A DNA stretch of 34,036 nucleotides from JBGTKH01 sp041744735 (GCA_041744735.1 JBGTKH010000087.1:1-34036); one strand, 5' to 3'; positions 17,422 to 27,088 are shown, counted from the stretch's first letter. Numbers and translations: made by a program. The notes: generated by a model not told the origin, from the sequence alone.

Positions 17422-17730
17422 CTACGTACGCGGAGCGGATACGGCAGTCGGCAGCCAAACCGAGGCCCGCTCGATGAGGATCTCTTGCTGTCCACCAATC
17501 CGCTTCAGCGCGGCCTTCAGGTATTGAAAGAAGAGATCGGCCGCTTGAAGTTGGCGAGAGTAAACGGTAATCGCCGTGTTGCGGTCGATGGCCGGCTCGT
17601 CGGCCCCGTCGGGCATCCACGATCCGTGCAAAGGCGGTTGTGGAGTCGGTGCGTTGGTTGTACATCCGCCGAAGCGAACATCGTACAACCGGGCCAAATC
17701 AGGACGTCGTGTCTTTCGTTTTTTTGCCAC
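17422..17730 (-). CDS. Small protein of unknown function
   Basis: The open frame of 102 residues begins MAKKRKTRRPDLARLYDVRF. The DLARLYDVRF part resembles the FCRLYDVRL segment of the adjacent XRE fragments, and the DNA there (17673-17700) is similar too, so its start may itself be a small XRE remnant. The remainder, with AADLFFQYLKAALKRIGG and EILIERASVWLPTAV, is not recognised. It overlaps the end of the gene before it by 32 bases. It may not be a functional gene. Confidence 0.35.
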   Translation of the reverse strand: MAKKRKTRRPDLARLYDVRFGGCTTNAPTPQPPLHGSWMPDGADEPAIDRNTAITVYSRQLQAADLFFQYLKAALKRIGGQQEILIERASVWLPTAVSAPRT

Positions 17731-17908
17731 GGCCGTTCAAACCTGACGTGTTGGCCGCCACGAACCCGTGGCCCACGAGCGCCTGGAATTGGTGACGATT
17801 CACGATCAGTTTTTGGGTCGGCCGGGTATGAAAGGTGCCGCCCAAACGCACCAACAAGCGGACGGCTCGATCGTATTGATCGGTATCTCTTATTTGGACA
17901 ACCGGCAT
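17699..17908 (-). CDS. Small conserved-looking protein of unknown function
   Basis: The ATG at 17908 gives 69 residues starting MPVVQIRDTDQYDRAVRLLV, then RLGGTFHTRPTQKLIVNRHQ and FQALVGHGFVA, with a basic tail. The alternation of a short strand, an amphipathic helix and a Gly-rich turn looks like a real small fold. No family is recognised with confidence. It lies in the same direction as the intact XRE gene 144 bases upstream. Confidence 0.5.
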   Translation of the reverse strand: MPVVQIRDTDQYDRAVRLLVRLGGTFHTRPTQKLIVNRHQFQALVGHGFVAANTSGLNGRGKKTKDTTS

Positions 17909-18051
17909 CGTGCTGCTCCTTGCTCGCTGCTTGGCGGAAACCACCTCCGAATATACACCCTGGCTGCATTGCAGCTACTGGTGATTTTCCATCCGCGTTT
18001 GAAGATCGATCCCGCTTTGGGCAGGTTCGCGTTGCCCATCTCTGCGTGTGG

Positions 18052-18288
18052 CTACTTCAGCCCGACGGAATCCAAAAACGCAGCCAACGAAACGCCGTAC
18101 AGGCGGCAGAAGTCGGCCAGTTCCACGACATCCACCCGCCGCTCGCCGGATTCACACTTGGAAACGTACGAGGCGTACACCCCGAGCTTGTCGGCCACGT
18201 CCATCTGCGTGAGCCCCGCGTTTTCGCACGCTTCGCGCAGCGCCCGCAGGAGCCGCTGGTACGTTCGGGAATGCTGAGATTTTACCAT
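18052..18288 (-). CDS. XRE-family helix-turn-helix regulator
   Basis: The 78-residue protein is almost entirely one HTH domain: LLRALREACENAGLTQMDVA, then DKLGVYASYVSKCESGERRV and ELADFCRLYGVSLAAFL. The ATG at 18288 was chosen because upstream residues in the open frame are not conserved-looking. Degraded relatives lie downstream at 17104-17421. A near-perfect 19-base palindrome is 53 bases upstream of the start, a natural candidate for its own operator. Targets are unknown; autoregulation is inferred. Confidence 0.85.
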   Translation of the reverse strand: MVKSQHSRTYQRLLRALREACENAGLTQMDVADKLGVYASYVSKCESGERRVDVVELADFCRLYGVSLAAFLDSVGLK

Positions 18289-18340
18289 CGTCGGCCGCCG
18301 CAAAGTTTTTGCTTGCGGAAGCCTAGGCAGGGCAGGTGCA

Positions 18341-18359
18341 ATTTCCCAAGTTGGGAAAT
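18341..18359. promoter_or_regulatory. Candidate operator palindrome upstream of the XRE gene
   Basis: ATTTCCCAA-G-TTGGGAAAT has perfect 9-base arms around one central base. It is the only copy seen in the window. It lies in the gap between the XRE gene (minus) and the small plus-strand frame at 18473, so binding could control either direction. XRE dimers commonly bind such palindromes. Confidence 0.55.
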
Positions 18360-18472
18360 AGCTCACTGTGGCGTGAACGCTCAACCTGGTCGAAAGAACA
18401 ACGCGAACCAGCGAAAGAGGCGCCCCTGCCGGCTCGTCCAGCAGGTTCGCGAGTTTGAAAGGCTTGGACGCG

Positions 18473-18664
18473 ATGCGACACACCGATCATCCCGACCCCC
18501 GTCGGCTCGTGCGACGGGTGAAGGAGTTTGCAGGGCTAGTCGTTGTGTTGCCGTTGGTCGCGGCGTTGAAACTGATTCACCTGCCGCGCGAGGCGGCCTG
18601 GCGCTCGAAGAAGTGGTGGAATCGTCCTCCCGTCTTAGCCGATCAAACTCCTTCATCGGCCTGA
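18473..18664 (+). CDS. Possible small membrane protein
   Basis: The frame encodes 63 residues, with a basic N-terminal part (RRLVRRVKEF), one hydrophobic segment (AGLVVVLPLVAALKLIHL) and a basic Trp-containing tail. AAAGG lies about 10 bases before the ATG. It ends 48 bases before the giant gene and has the same direction. No family is recognised and the frame could be fortuitous. Confidence 0.35.
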   Translation: MRHTDHPDPRRLVRRVKEFAGLVVVLPLVAALKLIHLPREAAWRSKKWWNRPPVLADQTPSSA

Positions 18665-18712
18665 CGTGTAGTTTGGATTTATTGTCGCCGCTTGCATGAA
18701 GAAAGGACGAAC

Positions 18713-21700
18713 ATGGGCATCTCCAATTGGCTCCGCGCCCGCAAGATCAGCCGCCACCTGCCCGGGTCCCGCCCCAACCAGCGACTATACGGCATCGAGC
18801 AGGTTGAAGAACGGATTGTGCTCAACGGCACAGCGTGGTTGACTGTAATTGTCCACGGGGACCAAACCAGTTCAGATCTTCGTTGGAGTGACGATACCGC
18901 TGCAGCGATTGTGGCCGATGTCAACTCTTCGCTAAACGTAGACTGTGTTCGACATCAGGCGAATTGGCGTGTGCAACTGTCGCTTAATGATGACGTCAGT
19001 GCTATTCGGAATAAAGCTCACGAAGAAATATCTCAGCACCTTGGGGCCATCGACCCTGTTTGCGGTGGATTCTTGGTCGTGGATTGGTCCGATTACGCGA
19101 CGGCAAGGCATCTTGGCACCGCTGACGACATTGGCGCGAGATTGGGCCTCCTTCTGGGGCACATCATCAAGGATACACATGCGAACCCGTCACTCCCCGA
19201 CATCTCAAATGTCCACCTAATTGGCTTTAGCCGTGGGGCATACGTTGTTAGCACGGCGGCTGGCGTACTTACGGGAAACGACATTTCAAACGAACCCGGT
19301 ATCGGCGTCGCTAATGGTGATCCAGTCTTCCCAAATTCAGTCGATGTTTTCGCCGAGTTCACCTCAGCTTCTGGTCCCGGAATTGAACATCCGTCCGTAA
19401 TCAACGTCACGACCCTGGATGCGCAACGCGCCGGGTTTGACGAGGGCGTTGTTCGTCGATGGGGTGTTGATTGGTGGGAGAACTACTACCAGAGGGAGTT
19501 TTTTGGTTTTGACGGTCTTAGTCAGTTTCCAGGCAGGCAACCAAATCTAAACGTGGATATTTCGGCGACGGTCAACGGACACACGTTCGTCGACAATTGG
19601 TACACGGAAGTCGTTACACGTGGATCAAGTCAAAATGCAGCAAGTCGGCATCAATTCTTCTTGAGCCACTGGAGCGGTGTGCAATTCACTGACTCGCTCG
19701 GAACTCATCGCGTGCAATCGCTACCCTTGTTCCCTCTGCTACAGCAGGCAGGCGATATTTACCCAGCAAAGGGAGATTTTCCCATCCCAACTATCTCTGG
19801 AGCACGATCGAATGCGCCATCTGGGGCTCGTGATGATTTTGCGAACGCTCCGGTATCGGCGCAACACTTGACGTTGTCCGCAAGTTTAAGTACGTCAATT
19901 CCAGGTGCAATTGAATACGCGTTGGATAGCGATTGGTTCAAAGTGCGTACCGTTCGTGCTGGAAACCTTAAGGCTGAAACAGGGACAGGCCAAATTGGCA
20001 GCAACTTAAGCAACTATCTGGCTGTGTACGACTCTAACTTGAACCTGATCGACGCAAGAACTGCGAATGCGAGCGGTCATGCAGCGCGAGTTTTCTTACA
20101 GAATGTACAGGCAAACCAAACGTATTACATTCGCGTCGCGGGTGTCGGAAACTCGACGGGAAGTTACAAGTTGCTCGTGAGTCAACCGGAAAGCAGTAGT
20201 TCAGGCGGAGATCCTGTCGATCCAGCGGACAATGTAGCGCCGCCGCGAGTTTTCCACGACAGCGCCGGGCAGAGCTTCCCGCAAGCTCGCCCGGTGGCTC
20301 TGAGTTCTATCAACAAAGGCGACGACGTTGGACGTATCGAGCCGACCGACGACAAGGACTTTTATCGATTTGTCGTTCAAGCAACAGGCAAGGTTGAGAT
20401 CGATGTAATCCCGCAAGGCGGTTTGACGACGCTGGTCACGTTCTACGACGACCAGTTGGATCAAAATGGCGATGGCCAGGCTGACGGTGTTGACTCGGAT
20501 GCATCGGACAGCGCGGATCGCATCAGTCATCTGGCTTACAATGTCGTCGCGGGTGGAGTTTACTACGTAAGCGTCGAGTCGAAGGATCAGAACTCGACAG
20601 GTCAATACGAGTTGCACATTCGGCCCCGCGATCCAAACAATGTGCCGGGTAACAGCGGAACGGATGGACCTCCTGGACCGCTGCCCGGCTGGGGCGGCGT
20701 GCGCGGAGTGCAGATTAACCTCGACTCGAATGGCCAAGGCGCTTCGAGGGGCAGCATTGACGATCCTGCCGATGTGCGGTGGTTTCAGGTTGACCGGGCT
20801 CAGGCGGGGAATATGGAGGTGACGGTGTTGCCGGTCAACGACGACCTGCAGCCGTTTGTGACCGTCTTCCGCGCCAATGGCGGCGGGATTGACACAGATA
20901 CCGGCGAGTTCGACGGCGAGGCTCGGGTTGGCTTCGGCGTTGGGCAAGGCGAAAGAATCATCGTCGCGGTCAGCAGCCACAATGGGCGCTCGACCGGCGG
21001 CTTTACGCTCAACCTTTCGCAGCCGACCAACCTGCCGGACGACGACGTACACGACTTCGGCGAAACGCCGCGCGATTTGAGCGCGCAGATCACACAGGAA
21101 GGAGACGGTTCGTTCCGTGCTCGGATCGAAAATGCCAACGATAACGATTGGTTCGTGATGCCGATTCGCGGCAAGGGCTACTTCACAATCGAAATCGTCG
21201 CGCAGGACAGCGCGGTTGTTCCGTTTTTGGAATTGAATCGCGACGGCACGAGTGGTGGATTCTTCGAAACCGACGATGGCCGGGATGGCAGAGCAAAGAT
21301 CACGTTTCTGCCCGGTTCGGGACAAACGCAACTGTGGGCCAAGGTGTCTTCGGTCGATGGCACGCAAGGCAGTTATACGCTGAACGTTTGGCGAAGCCAG
21401 AACCCGGACGATGATTTCCCCGACAGCGGCGGCGTATTCCTTCAGGCGCAAAGGCTGGCTGGCGGCGGGCAGATTTTCATTCCGGGCCGTATCGAACATC
21501 CGCAGGACAGCGACAACTTTCACTTTCGCCTGGATGTGCCCGGTCCCGTGGTCATGCAAATGATTCCGTTGACCGAGGGATTCGATCCGTTCTTCTCCCG
21601 TGCGCGGCAACACGCTGATCCGAACCAGCGGACCGGGACGTCGGGCGGCGGCAGCGGGCGCGGCGGGCGGGCGTTTGAAATCCTGCCGGACATTCGGTCC

Positions 21701-24700
21701 GCACCGGACAATTGGCTGGTTGTGGATGTGAAGTCCGGCGAAAACAGCCGCGTCGCTGCCGGCGATTACATCTTGCACGTATGGCAACCCAAGAGCGCGG
21801 GCGACATCGACGCCGACACCGTGGGCATCGAAGCCTCACCGATTTTACTCGATGGAACAGGTAACGGTTCTCTGCCCGGTTATCCCAACGGTTCCGATCC
21901 GCCACCGGCGCTAAATCATGTGGGTGACAAGGACGTGTTTCAGGTCCGCGCCGCCAGCGACCGGCCGATTACGTTCAGCGTTAGCGGTCGGGATACATTC
22001 TTGCGCATCTACGACGCCAGCGGCCGAGCCATCGCCACCGACCACGCGAGCGGCCCCAGCGGCGCGAGCCAAATCACGCTTGACGCCAACCGCGGCGACT
22101 TATATTTCCTTGAAGTCACTGCCTTCAACGGCACTGACACAGGCGATTACAGCATTCAAGTCACCCAGCCGACCGACGATCATCCCGACGCGCCTATTTT
22201 CGACCCCAAGGAAGGTCAAATCCGCGATGCGACACCGATCGGCCTAGTTACGTCCAACTATCGAACCAACGGCTCGGCACAGGTTGTCAACGGCGCGCTC
22301 CGATTGACCAACGATGCGTTTCAAGGTGGGACGATTTGGTTTGATCCGTTGCTCTCGTCCGACCGTTTTACCGCAAGCTTTGATTTTGAACTGAAGAACC
22401 AGGGCGGGATTGGCTGGGGCGACGGATTCACGTTCGCTGTCGTCGATGCCGCAATCAATAACAACCAGTCCATCGGCCGTATCGGTGGCGACTTGGGTTA
22501 CGCGGGGTTGTCCGGTTTCGCCATTGAATTTGACACGTACCACAACTTCGAACATGACCCCGGCTACGTCCATGTCGGCTTAGATGTCAATGGCAGCGTT
22601 ACATCAGTTGCGGTGAGCAACGCGCTGCCGTTCAACATTTTGGACACGGGAACGGTTCACGCGGAAATCACATACAACCAAGGGCTGGTGACCGTAGCAC
22701 TTTCCAAGGCGGGCGTGTCGAAAACGACCGTGCTGTCCGCCGTGGTCCCTGAAAGCGCAAGACCGACGACTGGCCGTGTGGGCTTCACGGGCGCGACCGC
22801 CAGCGCGTTTCAGAGGGTGCTGGTCGACAACTTCAACTTCACAGTCAACGGCGGCAAGCTCATAAGCCAGAACTTCGACGGCAACGGCTTTGGCCGAAGT
22901 GTTGGGCGAATCGAAGTTGTAGGGGACCGTGACTTATTCCAAGTTCACTCGACTCAGCGTGGACAGCTAACCGTGGATGTTGCCACAACGGACCAAATGC
23001 TGGATACGTTTCTGCGTATTTACGACAGCCGCGGGAACTTGGTCGCCATCGACGACGATGGAGGAGACGGGCGCAACAGCCACGCGACGTTTACTTCGTT
23101 CATGAACGAGACGTACCTAATCGAAGTCTCCGGCTACGGCGATAATTCGGTGGGCAGCTATCAAGTCACCGTGGCAGCGTTGAAACTTCCGCTGGTCACA
23201 ACCGTGGGCACTTTCGACGCCTTCGAAGGTTCCCTGCTCGACGAAAACAAATGGACGACGGAATTGCGCGGAAGCTCGATCGTTGACGAGAATAACGGCG
23301 TTGCGCGTCTGAGCGCGCAAGGCGTCGGTGGTCTCGCGGGCGATTCCGCCAAGCTCTCGTCGCGACCGATTGTCGATGGAAATGTGGAACTCGACTTCAC
23401 GGCCGATCTTGGCGCCGGCAACAACGTCGGCATTCTGGAGTTCAATAACGCAGATACCTTTCTCCGCCTGCGGCTTTTCCCAGACGGTGTTGGCAATATT
23501 GCGGCAGTCGTTGAATCGATCGGATATGCGCAACTTGCAAACGTGGGACCGCAGACCCTACACGCTGGCGCAACGTACCGCTTGCGGCTCACACAGTCCA
23601 CTTTGCAAACAACACTCTCTCTAAACGGGACGGAGTTGGCACGATTTGCCGGGCCGCTTCGTGCGGATTCGCGGCTATCCACGACCGTGTCCGCTGTCCC
23701 GATTGCGTCCGAAACGTACGTTCTTTACGACGATTTCGATGACCGCATCATCAACACTGGGAATAAGTGGAACATTTCTGGTGTGGTCACCGAAGACGGG
23801 CGTTTTGGCCTTGTCGGGCGAGACGATAGCGGCAACCGCTACCGGACCGAAATTAGCACGGCCGGTAAGTTGAACACATCTCCGCCGGGTCAACCGCTGT
23901 CGCGCGTCCGCTGGCAGGTCGTCGGAAACTCCGATAATTGGGGGCGTGACAATCAAGTCGGCATCAGTGACGGATCGAACAAGCTCTATCTAAACTTTGG
24001 AAAGACCTCTGCTGTTATTCGCCAAGCGGGCGGATATTACGGTACCGCAACAGATCTGACGACCCAATTCACAGTCTTCGAAGGTAGTTCGGTCGAGTTC
24101 AAACAGATCGGAGCGAACATCGAAGTCTATACCGACAATCAGTTGCGACTTCGGCTGTCGGGCAAGAGCATCCGAAATAATTCCTTCTTCTTCGCACTCA
24201 AGGAACCGCCACCGGTTGGCACGACGCTTGAGGGTTTTGGAATCGACAATCTGTTCGTTGGGAAACTGAACACGGCCAGCCTGACGATCGATAATGTCGC
24301 AGGTAGTTTCGCCGACGAAGCCCGGCCAATCCTCGTGCTCTACGACAACTTTAACGATAACCTACTTGACTTTGCGAAATGGCACGTCGCTGGGACAGTC
24401 GAAGAACAAGGCGGGCGGCTGCGACTGCCCGTGTTCCGCAATTTCCAGCCGGTCACTGGTTATGTATCCACCGCGAACACTGTCGGTGGAACGAACCTGC
24501 GCGGTTTCAAGTTGAACTTTGACCGCTCGGCCTCACCAAAGAACCTCGGCACGTGGGACATTCACACGCGCTTCGAGTTGACGAACGGTCAGGATTGGAT
24601 TCGCATCGGTGGACTGCACAAGCAAACTTTCTTCATCGAGACCGGCGGGGCTTATGGCAGCCAACGCGTGAACGTGACCGTTCCGTCTGCGGAGATCCCC

Positions 24701-27088
24701 GATGGTCCGTTTGAAGTGCGCGAACGCGATGGCAACATCGAGGTGCTGCACAACGGGATGGTAAAGCTGACCGTCCCCAATCAAACAGTCCGGGCGGGAT
24801 CGTATTTTACGTTTCAAACGCATGGCAATCCGCACGGGCAGTCAACAAATAACGAGCCACAAGACTTCGAAGCGTCAATCGACAATCTCGAATTCTATGT
24901 CGATCCCGTTTCGCCCGATATTCGCGTGGCACCATCGCTGAAACAATCGAGCGACACGGGAGCGTCCAGTTCCGATCACGTCACCAATCAATTGTCGCTC
25001 GACTTCGAGTGGACGCCGGGACCGGCGGGTACGACGTACCGCTGGCGCGAAGGGGAACTCTTGGAAGACGGCACGATCGCGTATGGATCGTGGAGTGCCT
25101 TGCAAGCGGAGACCGCGGCACAATTCATCTTGCCTCACGCGAGCATTCATGTGTTTTCCGTGCAAACCATCGATCCAAGCGGATTAGTTGCCGGCGAAAG
25201 TAGCCGCGCGATTGTCGTGGATATACAAGGCCCGAAGGTCATCCAGCACGCGTCAAGTAACGGCCAGTTTAATAGTTGGACCTTTGTCTACGACGAAGCC
25301 ATTGACGCGGCCAGCGTTGCCTTGTCTGACGTCGTTAGCTTCGTTGGCCCGAACGGTGACTTGATGAGCGCGTTGACAGGGATTAGCAGCAGCGGTAACA
25401 CCATGACGGTCACTTTCAGCCAACAGACTTCGCCGGGAACATATCAACTTATCATCGGCCCAGACATCCGCGATTTGGCCGGCAACCTGATGGACCAGGA
25501 CGCGGACGGGACGGCCGGCGAAGCGTCCGAAGATCGCTTCACCGCTTCGACGAGTTATGTAAATAAGGTGCCGACGATCAGCGACATCGCCAATCTGGCG
25601 ACCGAAGAAGACACGCCCACTGACCCCATCGCCTTCACGGTCGGAGACATCGAGACGTTGACCGGCAGCTTGACGGTTTCGGTCGTCTCGTCCAACCAGA
25701 CGTTGGTCCCCGACTCCAACTTGATGCCGGGTGGCAGCGGGGCCAATCGCACGCTGACGATTACGCCTGCGGCCCATCAGTTCGGCACGGCCACGATCAC
25801 GGTCACGGTCAGCGACGGCGCGGCCACGGCCAGCGACACGTTTGTGCTCACGGTCAACGCAGTGAACGACGCGACGACGATCAGCGACATCGCCGATCTG
25901 GCGACCGATGAAGACACACCCACCGACCCCATCGCCTTCACGGTCGGCGACGTGGAGACGCCGGCCGGCAGCTTGACCGTTTCGGTCGTCTCGTCCAACC
26001 AGGCGCTGGTCCCCGACGCCAACCTGGTGCTTGGCGGCAGCGAGGCCAATCGCACGTTGACCATCACGCCGGCGGCCAACCAATTCGGCACGGCCACAAT
26101 TACGGTCACGGTCAGCGATGGCATGGCGACAGCCAGCGACACGTTTGTGCTGACGGTCAACCCTGGAAATCATGCCCCAACGGCCATCACGCTGTCGGTC
26201 ACGTCGATTGATGAAAGTGTTTTAGGGGCGGTGGTCGGGACGCTGACCGTGATCGATGCGGACGCGGGTGACACGCATAACTTCACCGTCTCGGACAGTC
26301 GCTTCGAGGTAGTGGGCACCACGTTGAAGTTGAAGGCGGGCCAGCATCTCGTGCGGGCAAGCGAGTCCAGCGTGAGCGTAAACGTAACAGCGACGGACAC
26401 CGGTGACCCGCCGCTGAGTTTGCCCGTCAGCTTCACCATTTCGGTTAACGCCAATGAATTCCCGTGGCAGAATAAGAACGACCGCTTTGACGCGAACGGG
26501 GATGGCTTTGTGAATTCGCTGGATGTATTCCATCTGATTTCGGAGTTTCGGCGGATTGGCAGTCGGCCGTTGGGGCCGCGGCCGGCGACAGAGTTTGGAT
26601 TGTACTTGGATGTCTTCGGGGACAACAAGTTCATCACGCTCGACATCTTTTGGCTCATAAGCCGCCTGCGGAATGGACCGCCGAGTGGGGAAGGGGAGAT
26701 GGGTGGATTGGCCAGTAATGCTGCGGAGGGCGAAGGGGGTGTGGGGGCAAGGGCTGATGCGGCGTTAATTGCTGGGGCAGGTGTCACGCCCTTGCAATTG
26801 CAACTGCCGCATTTGAAGGGTCTCGACTTTACCGCCGTGACGCGCGCGGTTGCAAACGGGCCGCTGGCTCCGGCCGGGGACAGTGTGGGAACGTGGCACG
26901 TTAATCATCGAATTCCGCGCGAGCCGGCGCTAAGTCACATGCCGTCATTCGGGCACCGATGGAGTCAACGATGGGACGAGGCTTTGTTCGGGCAACGAGA
27001 CGACAGCCAAAGCATCGAGATTGGCGATTTGGAGTCCATCTTGCCTGACCTAGCTGCGGACGTTGCCGCGGTTTGGAAGCTGGAGTAG
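18713..27088 (+). CDS. Giant multidomain exported protein: hydrolase-like, PPC, lectin, cadherin-like and dockerin domains
   Basis: The ATG has AAAGGA about 7 bases upstream; the product has 2791 residues. Residues 24-39 hold RLYGIEQVEERIVLNG, the planctomycete LEPR-type N-terminal signature. Residues 40-350 look like an alpha/beta hydrolase, with GFSRGA (Ser173) as a GxSxG nucleophile elbow. About six pre-peptidase C-terminal-like domains follow (366-1158), then an L-type-lectin-like domain (1180-1383, GDGFTFAVVDA and GFAIEFDTYHN), another PPC-like domain, three concanavalin-like DDFDD/DNFND domains (1498-2060), an Ig-like and a Big_5-like segment, two near-identical cadherin-like repeats of 101 residues (from about 2285) and a further cadherin-like domain. 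At about 2590-2655 are two calcium loops, FDANGDGFVNSLD and DVFGDNKFITLD, a dockerin-like pair. The C-terminal tail is acidic. It is probably surface-attached or secreted; hydrolase activity and ligand are inferred. Confidence 0.9.
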   Translation: MGISNWLRARKISRHLPGSRPNQRLYGIEQVEERIVLNGTAWLTVIVHGDQTSSDLRWSDDTAAAIVADVNSSLNVDCVRHQANWRVQLSLNDDVSAIRNKAHEEISQHLGAIDPVCGGFLVVDWSDYATARHLGTADDIGARLGLLLGHIIKDTHANPSLPDISNVHLIGFSRGAYVVSTAAGVLTGNDISNEPGIGVANGDPVFPNSVDVFAEFTSASGPGIEHPSVINVTTLDAQRAGFDEGVVRRWGVDWWENYYQREFFGFDGLSQFPGRQPNLNVDISATVNGHTFVDNWYTEVVTRGSSQNAASRHQFFLSHWSGVQFTDSLGTHRVQSLPLFPLLQQAGDIYPAKGDFPIPTISGARSNAPSGARDDFANAPVSAQHLTLSASLSTSIPGAIEYALDSDWFKVRTVRAGNLKAETGTGQIGSNLSNYLAVYDSNLNLIDARTANASGHAARVFLQNVQANQTYYIRVAGVGNSTGSYKLLVSQPESSSSGGDPVDPADNVAPPRVFHDSAGQSFPQARPVALSSINKGDDVGRIEPTDDKDFYRFVVQATGKVEIDVIPQGGLTTLVTFYDDQLDQNGDGQADGVDSDASDSADRISHLAYNVVAGGVYYVSVESKDQNSTGQYELHIRPRDPNNVPGNSGTDGPPGPLPGWGGVRGVQINLDSNGQGASRGSIDDPADVRWFQVDRAQAGNMEVTVLPVNDDLQPFVTVFRANGGGIDTDTGEFDGEARVGFGVGQGERIIVAVSSHNGRSTGGFTLNLSQPTNLPDDDVHDFGETPRDLSAQITQEGDGSFRARIENANDNDWFVMPIRGKGYFTIEIVAQDSAVVPFLELNRDGTSGGFFETDDGRDGRAKITFLPGSGQTQLWAKVSSVDGTQGSYTLNVWRSQNPDDDFPDSGGVFLQAQRLAGGGQIFIPGRIEHPQDSDNFHFRLDVPGPVVMQMIPLTEGFDPFFSRARQHADPNQRTGTSGGGSGRGGRAFEILPDIRSAPDNWLVVDVKSGENSRVAAGDYILHVWQPKSAGDIDADTVGIEASPILLDGTGNGSLPGYPNGSDPPPALNHVGDKDVFQVRAASDRPITFSVSGRDTFLRIYDASGRAIATDHASGPSGASQITLDANRGDLYFLEVTAFNGTDTGDYSIQVTQPTDDHPDAPIFDPKEGQIRDATPIGLVTSNYRTNGSAQVVNGALRLTNDAFQGGTIWFDPLLSSDRFTASFDFELKNQGGIGWGDGFTFAVVDAAINNNQSIGRIGGDLGYAGLSGFAIEFDTYHNFEHDPGYVHVGLDVNGSVTSVAVSNALPFNILDTGTVHAEITYNQGLVTVALSKAGVSKTTVLSAVVPESARPTTGRVGFTGATASAFQRVLVDNFNFTVNGGKLISQNFDGNGFGRSVGRIEVVGDRDLFQVHSTQRGQLTVDVATTDQMLDTFLRIYDSRGNLVAIDDDGGDGRNSHATFTSFMNETYLIEVSGYGDNSVGSYQVTVAALKLPLVTTVGTFDAFEGSLLDENKWTTELRGSSIVDENNGVARLSAQGVGGLAGDSAKLSSRPIVDGNVELDFTADLGAGNNVGILEFNNADTFLRLRLFPDGVGNIAAVVESIGYAQLANVGPQTLHAGATYRLRLTQSTLQTTLSLNGTELARFAGPLRADSRLSTTVSAVPIASETYVLYDDFDDRIINTGNKWNISGVVTEDGRFGLVGRDDSGNRYRTEISTAGKLNTSPPGQPLSRVRWQVVGNSDNWGRDNQVGISDGSNKLYLNFGKTSAVIRQAGGYYGTATDLTTQFTVFEGSSVEFKQIGANIEVYTDNQLRLRLSGKSIRNNSFFFALKEPPPVGTTLEGFGIDNLFVGKLNTASLTIDNVAGSFADEARPILVLYDNFNDNLLDFAKWHVAGTVEEQGGRLRLPVFRNFQPVTGYVSTANTVGGTNLRGFKLNFDRSASPKNLGTWDIHTRFELTNGQDWIRIGGLHKQTFFIETGGAYGSQRVNVTVPSAEIPDGPFEVRERDGNIEVLHNGMVKLTVPNQTVRAGSYFTFQTHGNPHGQSTNNEPQDFEASIDNLEFYVDPVSPDIRVAPSLKQSSDTGASSSDHVTNQLSLDFEWTPGPAGTTYRWREGELLEDGTIAYGSWSALQAETAAQFILPHASIHVFSVQTIDPSGLVAGESSRAIVVDIQGPKVIQHASSNGQFNSWTFVYDEAIDAASVALSDVVSFVGPNGDLMSALTGISSSGNTMTVTFSQQTSPGTYQLIIGPDIRDLAGNLMDQDADGTAGEASEDRFTASTSYVNKVPTISDIANLATEEDTPTDPIAFTVGDIETLTGSLTVSVVSSNQTLVPDSNLMPGGSGANRTLTITPAAHQFGTATITVTVSDGAATASDTFVLTVNAVNDATTISDIADLATDEDTPTDPIAFTVGDVETPAGSLTVSVVSSNQALVPDANLVLGGSEANRTLTITPAANQFGTATITVTVSDGMATASDTFVLTVNPGNHAPTAITLSVTSIDESVLGAVVGTLTVIDADAGDTHNFTVSDSRFEVVGTTLKLKAGQHLVRASESSVSVNVTATDTGDPPLSLPVSFTISVNANEFPWQNKNDRFDANGDGFVNSLDVFHLISEFRRIGSRPLGPRPATEFGLYLDVFGDNKFITLDIFWLISRLRNGPPSGEGEMGGLASNAAEGEGGVGARADAALIAGAGVTPLQLQLPHLKGLDFTAVTRAVANGPLAPAGDSVGTWHVNHRIPREPALSHMPSFGHRWSQRWDEALFGQRDDSQSIEIGDLESILPDLAADVAAVWKLE
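25574..26163 (+). repeat. 303-bp tandem repeat inside the giant gene
   Basis: The stretch beginning ACGATCAGCGACATCGCC at 25574 recurs at 25877, exactly 303 bases (101 codons) later, with high identity over the whole unit. It encodes two successive cadherin-like domains (SDIANLATEEDTPTDPIAFT and its twin). The similarity at the DNA level suggests a recent duplication or conversion. Confidence 0.88.

Noticed and set aside
16801..18699. A 632-codon plus-strand open frame across the whole regulator region
   Set aside because: It runs through the palindromic element and antisense to the XRE gene and its relics, has no family-like sequence, and is explained by high GC content and repeats on the opposite strand.
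20201..21787. A 528-codon minus-strand open frame inside the giant gene
   Set aside because: The plus strand shows repeated PPC-like domains here, and the antisense translation has no recognisable domain.
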